Source: Terebella lapidaria (lineage: Eukaryota > Annelida > Polychaeta > Terebellida > Terebellidae). Taken from it: DNA of 64,000 nucleotides. Where the stretch lies: NCBI GenBank assembly GCA_949152475.1, contig OX424562.1, positions 20,956,209 to 21,020,208 on the forward strand, written 5' to 3'. The notes beneath the pieces are model-generated. The model was not told the origin of the DNA, searched no databases, and saw only the letters and a program-made list of their open reading frames with translations. Shown in pieces: positions 63,401 through 64,000 of this stretch (position 1 is the first letter of the stretch; each line of letters starts with the position of its first letter). Made by a program: the position numbers and the translations under genes.

Positions 63401-64000
63401 GTGTCTGGTGAGTATGTTAAGGTGGTGACAATTCCGAGGATATTATACTTTTTTTTATCACAAAACTGTTTATCACAAAACTTAACTTGCTCTGTCACGT
63501 AGGTTGATGTCGCCTTCCCAACTCAAGAAATTATCCCACTTGTGAAACTAAAACCTTTTGACCTGGTGAATATTCCGCAATACTTTCTTCTTTTGAATTT
63601 ATGTGTCTCTTTTTCCAGGTGATGAGCTGTGTCCCTGTGAGCGCTGTCAGCAGTGGTACGACAAAGACAAGATCGACACGACTTGGCTGAAGAAGCTTAA
63701 CAACGACTTCAAGTGTCCCTGCCGCGTCAGAATAGGTATCTTCGGCCTGACGCCCCTGGGCCAGCCTGCCAAAGACTGGGACGGTGACTTGGCTTGCAAG
63801 GTTCATTCCCGACCCTTCTGCAGCAAGTTCCACCCTGGTGCCAACGGCTGTCTGCGCTCGGCGAAGAACTCCGCCGCTGGGGCACGACAGCAGTGTTGCT
63901 ATGGCGACCGGGGCAAGGTGCTTGCCCCGGGCCACCCAGGGGCAGGGACTCCCGACCGGTCCGGTAGTTTCCGGGAGCATCAGAGGGTTGACGTGAAACC
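20728..64000 (+). CDS. AMOP-domain, calcium-repeat secreted or membrane protein (partial, runs off the right edge)
   Basis: Eight exons join in consistent phase: 20728-21497, 21646-21832, 22002-22149, 22412-22548, 44067-44163, 62986-63152, 63317-63407 and 63619 to beyond 64000. The product has a signal peptide; EF-hand/thrombospondin-type-3-like Asp repeats (DYDGDGLVNILEF, DSDGDLLMDGFEV, DNDGDGLDN, DTDGDEINDGDE); a beta-rich segment (VGDYSGSHSERFILHV to FIDDPDG); a Cys-rich segment; and an AMOP domain (CPCERCQQWY, KCPCRV, QQCCYGDRG, GAGTPDR). AMOP domains sit next to cell-surface or matrix modules in mucin-4-like and sushi-domain proteins; an extracellular adhesion or matrix role is inferred. 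Introns 4 and 5 are 21.5 and 18.8 kb, full of transposons. The 3' end lies outside the window. Confidence 0.88.
21646..21832 (+). CDS. AMOP gene exon 2: calcium repeats
   Basis: Acceptor ctattttttataaacag, donor CAA|GTAATA, phase 2 in and 0 out. Encodes NADSDGDLLMDGFEVFN and GDNDGDGLDNLMEQ, Asp-rich calcium-loop repeats spaced as in thrombospondin type 3 repeats. Confidence 0.88.
22002..22149 (+). CDS. AMOP gene exon 3: calcium repeat
   Basis: Acceptor atcttccccag, donor G|GTCAGC. Encodes LGTDPLNPDTDGDEINDG and a Pro/Asn linker, continuing the repeat of exon 2 without a break. Confidence 0.88.
22412..22548 (+). CDS. AMOP gene exon 4: beta-type segment, first part
   Basis: Acceptor ttatactgacag, donor CAG|GTACGC, phase 1 in and 0 out. 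Encodes GDYSGSHSERFILHVGR to GTYTITLQ. The VGD.SGS.SER pattern follows the calcium repeats directly. Confidence 0.85.
22650..22925 (-). repeat. repeat family F fragment, inverted
   Basis: gggctaagaaaggttaccgg at 22,680 is the reverse complement of the family right end at 11,411-11,440, followed by two diverged ggtca-containing tail units. Confidence 0.65.
23700..23995 (+). repeat. repeat family R copy, inverted to the 14 and 19 kb copies
   Basis: gggtacttttgtacttgtc, ctgcccctgatgacgccagt, tcgggctttgtttctattgc and gtaatagattgatacttaca, in family order. Confidence 0.75.
24024..24044 (+). repeat. poly-G tract
   Basis: About 20 consecutive G. Confidence 0.9.
24130..25070 (+). repeat. repeat family G, copy 2
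   Basis: Three diverged units with caattcccgatcgtatggt-type words at about 24,296, 24,640 and 24,948, inverted with respect to 15,985-16,700. Confidence 0.55.
25085..25418 (+). repeat. near-identical inverted copy of the esterase-exon insertion
   Basis: From gctgcgtttaagaaattc to ttgattccacgtctat it matches 12,018-11,686 reverse-complemented with about five mismatches. No matching flanks beyond these points. Confidence 0.8.
25742..26474 (-). repeat. 3' LTR (733 bp)
   Basis: In element direction it starts TGTAGTAATTTTAGC and ends TATTCTTCACA. It appears identical to the other LTR over the full length. Confidence 0.95.
26475..26492 (-). promoter_or_regulatory. polypurine tract next to the 3' LTR
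   Basis: In element direction AATGAAGGGGTGTTA directly precedes the LTR start TGTAG. It is a modest purine run in the expected place for plus-strand priming. Confidence 0.6.
26981..29779 (-). CDS. third ORF of the retrotransposon: zinc-finger, Pro/Thr-rich, coiled-coil protein
   Basis: 932 codons from ATG at 29779, in the position env has in errantiviruses. There is no signal peptide, no transmembrane stretch and no fusion or glycoprotein feature, so it is not an envelope. Residues 1-110 are acidic and disordered. Around residue 288 a CPFC motif pairs with DAHVLAYH, and a further FVCPARDGF/MFRHL segment follows, resembling diverged C2H2 fingers. Residues about 480-690 are Thr/Pro/Ser-rich. 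The helix-rich end has a leucine-zipper-like stretch (RVTQLEDRVDNLQQENARLQ) near 850, then a Pro/Ala tail ending in RREREDK. I recognise no known family. A nucleic-acid-binding or second Gag-like role is a guess. Confidence 0.8.
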   Translation of the reverse strand: MADKPGDDRENGDPGDNRPRTVKLDGDNITVQVIDTGDESDHPIVVPDNEGSSGPDSQPEQRDPVTLSDTASGSEKGARPKTARNKLAQRGERHTPSPTPDDIFNVDPERFRRLEEGGSIVQRAIEARQAAQEAQRVATASRQPDPANQVIAPIAPAPTSPASGSAVARPAASRSPNKRTYTSFKKKHGAGARSTSSSSSRSSGGSAITAPTSTFRRQVAELMELVPPPVTPYGTRPIDWNKVPLSKRNRSAGYGHIHNFDEQSTLSEGNLLTLAPLQRGDGRFECPFCIGEEEGAGERQWSSVPRRGPFRTAQSLDAHVLAYHFPFLRYFVCPARDGFRTLAQEEMFRHLSQATPQHVTSFPFYQEGRLSASGPMLVRFALRCRVDMQPNPNYRPPRVPANIPIFRRDVNTVLTFGIWHMAPELFEQYPPNSAPEVQQVLRRLEYNRASTPADEIRLTRMVSDIETMNTRVRIRRPSTIFFVRPINYQTTSVSTAEEVPTTTTGVSASAVVTTASFATVVSPATTRPVTTVTSSTPSRARPSDIIPRRMVVERPTASNVTDYRVREGLVPPPEEYPPLPSRPLNTTPVSSSTGKETPEPKSPVEDRPPPLREIAPGSPVRATPTPFSTPDSSPEPSRRMVEPVPLPPYLTEEVEPLRSVPTRGTDRDRPRLQVDDPEQLESLHRDLDERLPLHGSGEFAADFQFLRQHGRRLATRSLPGLQALPGQNPDLTDFLRDEDAQRLPNYLGFHEDFWTARLEQAAHNADPLLLPSEPEEHLPTLSLARADDLAHQYLRLIRREYLSALDHHIRQAEYNGLSVGFGMGALHERHQPTFPDALSEENLRLRVRVTQLEDRVDNLQQENARLQAASTPTTPEATAPTTPSTPTIPGELLATIVSILPRLPPDEQLQLMRQASPAAPPPPASRREREDK
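29780..31227 (-). other. non-coding gap between pol and the third ORF
   Basis: About 1.45 kb without a long frame. The part next to ORF3 (29,780-30,080) has gccga words alternating with agtct words every few tens of bases. The gggtcg/ggggccg words that fill the rest of the element continue here (30,184, 30,529, 30,648, 30,665, 31,000). A splice acceptor for ORF3 could lie at cccgtcag just before its ATG. Confidence 0.5.
31228..35802 (-). CDS. pol: retrotransposon Pol: protease, RT, RNase H, integrase
   Basis: Open in the -1 frame relative to gag from just after a stop at 35803-35805, overlapping gag by about 43 nt. No ATG is found early; the first listed start is a GTG at 35613, so frameshifting is the likely route. 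Counting from 35613: protease DSGAQ near residue 120; RT with FCVDYRLLN, PFGLSNAPATFE and YLDD near 549; RNase H DTDASGFAVGG near 697; integrase zinc domain (H-H-C-C, ending CPQC) near 1000; catalytic D, D, E near 1052, 1113 and 1147 (SDQGTEFES, SDGQVERFNR); GPWRIIDRV near 1290. The Lys/Arg/Ser-rich C-terminus is unstructured. All catalytic residues are present. Confidence 0.95.
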   Translation of the reverse strand, partial: TGPTNTSDPVVKPVGEGAEEQGPSRQQDNVPRSTSAVVTTTVPVTTPITTPQPAQPTPQLLEGVCTKCQAPTPKSASFHEGVSAPRPQRPPRGDRRPEGVSPPTANGTGTDSLSEIEWISDDGGFYAFPSGPESKLPPLHTLFRPPLDDPEIPAVINNSSATNHKCWKLPVHVGNKTIKAVLDSGAQISLLRRDQLRHVPADQRHLRSTSAIIRDVTGQSSPIDGLIDLSIQVGTNHMVVTFCVADIHDDMILGMNFFRQAHAVVNYGEGTIQVHKEILFAHKDIEANVVRMAVRRAVTVPARSEAIVELVPTSRVRVRQHPRIVQPLTTFPEETDLIMGRTLTTLNRQCVKVSVVNPADTGITLTRSDPVAIASPVESVVGALPRPGEEPDPATVDASHYRDLPPHLQEMVDRAGLAPEQHRRCANLVHQYQDTFMHPDGQLGRTQVVQHRIDTGNSAPIRQRQRRVPQAQQSIIDEEIDKMLRLGCIEPSDSPWSAQVVLVRKKNGQVRFCVDYRLLNDVTRKDSYPLPNIQDTHDALAGANYFSALDLASGYWQVEVDPSDRPKTAFATRKGLYQFKVMPFGLSNAPATFERLMETILRGYLWTRCMCYLDDVIAYGRTFDQALANLEAVLDRIRSAGLKLQPKKCELFQREILYLGFIVSGQGIRVDPNKVKAIREWPTPCEITDVRAFLGFANYHRRFIKDYAEIAEPLVALTRGECHFTWGPAQRRAFQRLRDALIKAPKLAHPTQNPEDYFILDTDASGFAVGGALSQRVDGKEIPIGFASKTLSRTQRNYCTTYRELLAVVEMVQHYRHYLWGRKFLLRTDHSSLRWLKNYSDADGMLARWLAKLQQYDFRIEHRPGKLHGNADGLSRCHSCKHQDCPGRLVTPPTDPETSSGELPVRRITVVPTQTRADLLDSDSITSPVLPQLVSARQVVRVRALDATLDGQKWLSDYSTQDIVAAQQADPSVGKVRQWILAGTKPDSREVARQGEEVKTLVSRWNLLALQDGVLVRHIKPDPAGRPVVQTVLPVALRTQVLHQLHDLKIVGHLGIQRTIERVRRRFYWPGLALDVARWCARCPQCVTRKGKPAPKRSPLTQLPTGAPFDRIAMDILDTHKVTGRGYRYVLVVSDYFTKYTDAFPLRRHTAKNVADTLVNRWIVYHGVPKAVHSDQGTEFESSLFRHVVRLLGAKKIRTTPYRPQSDGQVERFNRTLLNMLSAFVSDRANDWDLHLPYVLMAYRTSVHSSTGCTPHLMVYGHECNLPVDLMFPTYDPEPLPPCGPEYVEYLRQAIRTAHGFAQDHLEKAAIRQKLGYDAHAKPRPQFQPGELVRYYYLPLTQNNKFARPWTGPWRIIDRVTEVDYRIALVSNPRNTRVVHLDVLKPYEGDNQAAHIYSDPVRPTSSSSKSDPEQSPDPMGLLKEFYYPWEVTVQDRHTDSDQTAESDSPTTQNRQPRSPTSSGSSRHRQRKRSRRSSSDTPKPARKTRRQKPVVSSDPETSEATPPPARPNRPRRHARRPARYR
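35760..38336 (-). CDS. gag: retrotransposon Gag polyprotein
   Basis: About 858 residues from the ATG at 38336 (the codon before it is TTG). The first half is low-complexity, rich in Pro, Thr, Ala and Gly, with tyrosine-glycine-proline repeats around residues 320-420 (GYPGATSG, PPGYGG). A capsid-like helical region follows at about 500-690 (FKEGNLTQYVRSFEQFAAAF, LKRERKEDAEHYMERLQALA). A CCHC zinc knuckle, CFFCKKPGHRWMRC, lies near residue 795. Gag packages the RNA and forms the particle. The long disordered N-terminal half makes it larger than most Ty3/gypsy Gags. Confidence 0.9.
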   Translation of the reverse strand: MALAPGASRGEPLDPTDDEVTINPNPAFRPSGPRSVAMSDTVPLSQEQQPSGLFDSIGDHSSLRSFSPPTDLVQEFLDEDPLDPSHTVSDILRAHARAYSATPARATQKSDFADRNYTRSRQRASVDCDIDPEQLAVDVRPVTIDTSMVTHPPSNSRIRQWVCQSDNVPESTPPNAYSANRPLAPSMTPRQHGPAPEMYSRIPTEPTVVEYTRPSQTGATSEDILMTTATRIATPLRQQRPSDTMAEPRATMRQARPRQAPSTSSRRLCDPDTPTSDTRAPAPTTHRPSPTTGEQPRFDPSQDQVVSAPAESVVQMIGPPISQSVGNTNGYGVPPVGYPGATSGVPNGVAVGYYSPHVGYANPPPGYGGVPSVIADTGYHGTQPGLVYHGVCPDGSVYRYPPPAVFPPSVGIPWVTPPYSQPAPAAQAPHDPSHTTAPPAASLAVSATTAPTAPANATPIGPDTTAPATSAVPTPTATTATTPVAVSVDTPTPQRLTSEPQTLATAKMAQWRATFKEGNLTQYVRSFEQFAAAFTYSDLNKTTTFRSTLRGRAEALALNIPVATPWGEFRRQLLEGWEPEPRRQSKRDDFPFLKRERKEDAEHYMERLQALAEQVFDDVTPTSRQRTVIAQFVNGQPDPIADKLCALTFNSYSEALTAVLKVESRQQRTARDRHRGTRRADISASGYAEDDPVNEELSCAMGQVTQGETLTPEQIAAYYDPADSDTTGLQGCDEHSVPTSSREWVAEAFQCVLSDENGLCEETAIFSVLRTTAPMKGDRPPQPGRPMVCFFCKKPGHRWMRCFRLKDVLVRNGMKPLAFRPNGPGTDRRTAQVLSVPNQTGNQTKPAPPTPPTPSSNQ
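38380..38399 (-). promoter_or_regulatory. primer binding site
   Basis: One base after the 5' LTR the element reads TGGCGCCGTTCGACCAGGAT. TGG at this position matches the CCA end of a tRNA, and TTCGA matches the T-loop region. I do not name the tRNA. The gag ATG follows after only about 64 nt, a short leader. Confidence 0.65.
38401..39133 (-). repeat. 5' LTR (733 bp)
   Basis: Same sequence as 25742-26474. The target duplication tatg follows at 39134-39137. Confidence 0.95.
39138..39630. other. AT-rich flank of the retrotransposon, nothing recognised
   Basis: Begins with a short CG-rich run (cgtcgcgtcgcgtccgccgt at about 39,148), then AT-rich intron DNA grading into the 509-bp repeat. Confidence 0.4.
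39631..41655 (+). repeat. 509-bp tandem repeat, four units
   Basis: attgacgatactaaaaatag or a variant starts units at 39631, 40140, 40649 and 41158, a spacing of 509 each time. The first three units are nearly identical; the fourth is shorter and more diverged. Each contains a block of ctcgataaatcgag-type dyads near its end (for example 40,003-40,122). Confidence 0.93.
42135..42475 (+). repeat. array of about 21-bp palindromic units (ctcgatttatcgag)
   Basis: About fifteen units of (a)tctcgatttatcgagata, each a short dyad with two to four central A/T, spaced about 18-22 bp. It is the inverse of the dyads inside the 509-bp repeat. Confidence 0.85.
42480..42960 (+). repeat. diverged copies of the 509-bp repeat core
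   Basis: gagatttcatggctgta, aaataagttaacatta and gctcaacaaggtaaaggtt recur three times with period near 120 bp. They are the older relatives of the unit at 39.6-41.6 kb. Confidence 0.7.
43036..43578. mobile_element. 543-bp non-autonomous TIR element, same family as 54.3-56.9 kb
   Basis: Ends ttaaagctgctgccttcgaa and its inverse ttcgaaggcagctgctttaa, about 42 bp imperfect, flanked by TA on both sides. Interior words (gtccgtccgagttgtt, aaaagtccacatcgagtaca, atgatgtgcgtggaatt) recur inverted at 54.4-54.7 kb. No transposase. Confidence 0.8.
43769..43820 (+). repeat. poly-C tracts
   Basis: Three runs of C, the longest about 16, in the block ctcccccccccc to ccccagactg. Confidence 0.9.
44067..44163 (+). 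CDS. AMOP gene exon 5: beta-type segment, second part
   Basis: Acceptor tacttgtatcctctgacag, donor G|GTATAG. Encodes VPDYDYAATLTKLSG and VFIDDPDG, the natural continuation of exon 4 across a 21.5-kb intron, with matching phase 0. Confidence 0.85.
44170..45120. other. intron 5 DNA, nothing recognised
   Basis: AT-rich, no exon or repeat that I can match. Confidence 0.45.
45125..47664 (-). mobile_element. 5'-truncated LINE, CR1/Jockey type
   Basis: Minus-strand element. The coding part (47663-45315) starts inside the endonuclease domain, passes through RT and ends in a stop. The 3' end has a short UTR and a (tgtaga)4-type simple repeat tail on the minus strand (45,127-45,152), as in CR1/L2-like LINEs. 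The 5' side stops at the edge of a Harbinger-type MITE. Truncation at the 5' end is the usual outcome of target-primed reverse transcription. Confidence 0.88.
45315..47663 (-). CDS. LINE ORF2 fragment: end of endonuclease, reverse transcriptase
   Basis: About 782 residues. The start carries only the last endonuclease motifs (ANILDLAFSN, SDHDHAVI). RT motifs follow: PIFKKGKRSDPANYRPVSLT, HGFRAGRSCETQL, LDFSKAFDKVPHERLL, GVPQGSVMGPMLFLLYIND and LFADD near residue 507, then GVTI. The end has the family C-terminal pattern (FVPRAARLWNSLP). The frame is unbroken, so it inserted recently, but lacking most of the endonuclease it cannot move on its own. Confidence 0.93.
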   Translation of the reverse strand: MHAVIQQCEAVLSLADKFNLDQQVTRPTRGANILDLAFSNMPGLTQSCDTAPGVSDHDHAVIMDVNITVIHNKRAPRNVPVYKKADWEQIRSDMLKCEEQFMARTPSNFTVEQNWTFFKTCLLSTVGRNIPTKQVGNRRELPWISRNIKRLIARKHRAYNSAKRLQDNNSWAKFRKLRKLVQTSLHTAYMDYLNHLFDPDEKTSKSFWRFVKEKNTEFTGVATLNTPSGQAISAEAKSGALNSQFTSVFTREDIQSIPSLEGSAIPAMDPIRIARHGVETLLQKMKVRKAGGPDNITARVLVESATSISLMVAFIFQQSLDTRSLPQDWKSAYVTPIFKKGKRSDPANYRPVSLTCLLCKLLEHILVSNIMNHLDRHQVLMDYQHGFRAGRSCETQLVAVCNDLAGALNTKHQVDMAVLDFSKAFDKVPHERLLRKIEHYGICGDTLGWIRDFLSGRSQAVVVDGATSDFSPVTSGVPQGSVMGPMLFLLYINDIGLNTTSTIKLFADDCLVYRVIRSSEDVRLLQQDLDHLMNWAGKWQMAFNVKKCHVMRVTNARKYVVDGDYYMGNEVLEWTDAASYLGVTITNKLSWSPHINSTAAKARRSLGFLWRNIGQCPRLIKQKAYMSLVRPIMEYGGAIWDPYYKQDINRLEKVQRSAARFVMGKRHLWSDPAKDSVTEMIADLGWPSLQHRRNTSTVTLLYKGRHGLSVLSPDCIPQPAPTRARRSRSHQDTLTVPQSNLISYQHSFVPRAARLWNSLPAAAIQASTLENFKANLAGWRSV
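47668..48543. mobile_element. 876-bp PIF/Harbinger-type MITE
   Basis: Terminal inverted repeats aggcccagtcacact and agtgtgactgggcct with a TTA duplication at 47665-47667 and 48544-48546. The interior has subrepeats of about 32 bp (cgaccaccgacctgtcgt and inverses) and many gtcgtacga words, but no transposase. The TTA duplication is typical of PIF/Harbinger. Confidence 0.85.
48878..48964. repeat. 87-bp near-perfect palindrome
   Basis: ttcaagcccaaataaatcaa at the left mirrors ttgatttatttgggtttgaa at the right. The inner part gaaatcat/atgatttc also pairs. Likely a tiny fold-back element. Confidence 0.8.
49378..49456. repeat. 79-bp hairpin
   Basis: gtttgaactgtcggaagaac pairs with the inverse of attcttccgccagttcaaac, closing near cgaccttcggtc. 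An overlapping alternative pairs tgatgttcttcc (49,360) with ggaagaacatca. Confidence 0.75.
49511..49710 (+). repeat. 100-bp tandem duplication
   Basis: catatcacatcttatgttta starts at 49511 and again at 49611. The two 100-bp units are almost identical. Confidence 0.9.
49943..50643. mobile_element. MITE with tgggcccaagtatcatac ends, itself carrying another MITE
   Basis: Left end tgggcccaag continues, after the inner insertion, as tatcatacgctgcgcct. The right end aaggcgctgtatatgatac then ttgggcc is its inverse. A 5-6-bp duplication (ataagt) flanks it. Confidence 0.75.
49955..50526. mobile_element. 572-bp Tc1/mariner-type MITE
   Basis: Terminal inverted repeats cagtgccatccattaattc and gaattaatgg-type inverse ending ggatggcactg, continuing inward as ggagccac/gtggctcc. 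TA duplication at 49953-49954 and 50527-50528. No transposase. Confidence 0.88.
50870..51780. other. intron DNA with a poly-G tract at about 51,681-51,700
   Basis: AT-rich, no exon seen. The G run is about 18 long. Confidence 0.45.
51796..52818. mobile_element. element with 76-bp terminal inverted repeats
   Basis: 51796-51871 (cagctagccgccgaacgtt to acgttctattg) is repeated inverted at 52743-52818 with few differences. Weaker similarity extends outward by about 30 bp. The interior (about 870 bp) has no transposase, so it is non-autonomous. Confidence 0.75.
52819..54255. other. intron DNA, nothing recognised
   Basis: AT-rich, no exon or repeat matched. Confidence 0.4.
54741..55586 (-). repeat. 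423-bp direct duplication of module B
   Basis: aaatgcctttatggttttgt starts at 54741 and 55164. The two copies differ at only a few bases (for example ttcggggtcc versus ttcgaggtcc). Confidence 0.9.
55588..56830 (-). repeat. 147-bp satellite array, copy C (about nine units)
   Basis: gagtc(g/a)gcattttt lies at 55654, 55801, 56071, 56217, 56364, 56511, 56658 and 56804, spaced 146-147 bp apart from one gap of 270 that holds a shortened unit. Successive pairs (56.2-56.5 and 56.5-56.8 kb) are near copies, so part of the array grew as a two-unit block. Confidence 0.93.
56920..58315. other. intron DNA, nothing recognised
   Basis: No exon or repeat assigned. Confidence 0.4.
58320..58990 (+). repeat. 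GC-rich repeat H, copy 2
   Basis: Inverted copy of 19,300-20,015, more than 38 kb away. Same markers in order: gtggcgattttgccc, gcggcaggtgatt, ctggggacaatatccat, gactcggggg, ctgtccggggttcc and cagttaacacca. The tail has two units of ggtgagcggactatc / ggtgatcggcttatcc followed by aggat(c)/ccgggatag. Confidence 0.7.
59500..60760 (+). pseudogene. frameshifted GC-rich ORF relic, family unknown
   Basis: Four overlapping plus-strand open stretches in different frames read like one protein: 59511-59847, 59850-60213 (LNPVEEIVRQYGLDTAWVYE), 60189-60367 (YYTVAEAYEQQAYHEGMADA, DDVQEELQWFCAGNEDLRHC) and 60424-60744 (ADCFDAPLEVVLYPILVRKW). Base composition is far more GC-rich than its surroundings. It resembles a decayed structural (Gag-like) protein of a mobile element, but no diagnostic motif is visible. 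A minus-strand frame (60409-60876) is also open. Confidence 0.45.
60880..62980. other. intron DNA, nothing recognised
   Basis: AT-rich apart from a short GC-rich stretch at 61,250-61,360. No exon seen before the one at 62,986. Confidence 0.4.
62986..63152 (+). CDS. AMOP gene exon 6: Cys-containing segment
   Basis: Acceptor gtaccaccatctcag, donor AAA|GTAAGT, phase 1 in and 0 out. Encodes MLGVHAESDLFYAAGKSA followed by four Cys. An earlier acceptor (caagctttcag at 62961) is in the same phase and would add about eight residues; the later one gives the better join, FIDDPDG to MLGVH. Confidence 0.75.
63317..63407 (+). CDS. AMOP gene exon 7: short Cys/Trp exon
   Basis: 91 nt, acceptor tatcttgtgtctag, donor G|GTGAGT. 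Encodes CKADPRCIWDVDDATCS then WWNLPWGTVS. Confidence 0.8.
63619..64000 (+). CDS. AMOP gene exon 8: AMOP domain, cut by the window edge
   Basis: Acceptor ctctttttccag. Encodes DELCPCERCQQWYDKDK, WLKKLNNDFKCPCRV, ACKVHSRPFCSKFHPGA, CLRSAK, RQQCCYGDRGKV and GAGTPDRSGSFREH: the Cys spacing, CCY pair and GAGTPD signature of AMOP domains. The frame stays open to the last base. Confidence 0.92.

Overview
This window is animal (metazoan) nuclear DNA. The coding pieces are short exons with GT/AG splice sites and matching codon phases, separated by AT-rich introns and intergenic DNA that is dense with transposable elements, tandem repeats and homopolymer runs. There are no bacterial operons, Shine-Dalgarno sites or CRISPR arrays, and I recognised no rRNA or tRNA gene. 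The gene content (an AMOP-domain calcium-repeat protein, an Ig-type receptor, a type-B carboxylesterase) and repeat style suggest a marine invertebrate such as a lancelet or a lophotrochozoan. The sequence alone does not decide which.

Layout. 1-4.0 kb: a 147-bp satellite array with a companion module and a fold-back of 21-bp units. 4.86-6.68 kb (minus): a two-Ig-domain, single-pass receptor with a short tyrosine-bearing tail and no TIR domain. 7.6-12.3 kb (minus): a carboxylesterase gene with visible Ser-elbow, His and C-terminal exons; the Ser exon is split by a recent 396-bp insertion. 9.3-20 kb also holds several diverged repeat families and a 20-bp minisatellite. 20.7-64 kb (plus): one large gene, eight exons seen, open at the right edge: signal peptide, calcium-binding aspartate-rich repeats, a beta-type segment, a cysteine-rich segment and an AMOP domain. 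Introns 4 (21.5 kb) and 5 (18.8 kb) carry most of the transposons.

The largest single object is a 13.4-kb Ty3/gypsy-type LTR retrotransposon (25,742-39,133), antisense in intron 4 of the AMOP gene. Its two 733-bp LTRs look identical, it has a 4-bp target duplication, and gag and pol are intact. A third 932-codon ORF lies downstream of pol, where some elements carry env, but it encodes a zinc-finger/proline-rich/coiled-coil protein instead. Further right are a 509-bp tandem repeat with arrays of small palindromes, a 5'-truncated CR1/Jockey-type LINE abutting a Harbinger-type MITE, a three-level nested MITE, and a TIR element that carries an inverted copy of the 147-bp satellite seen at the left end. 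A frameshifted, GC-rich ORF relic lies at 59.5-60.8 kb.
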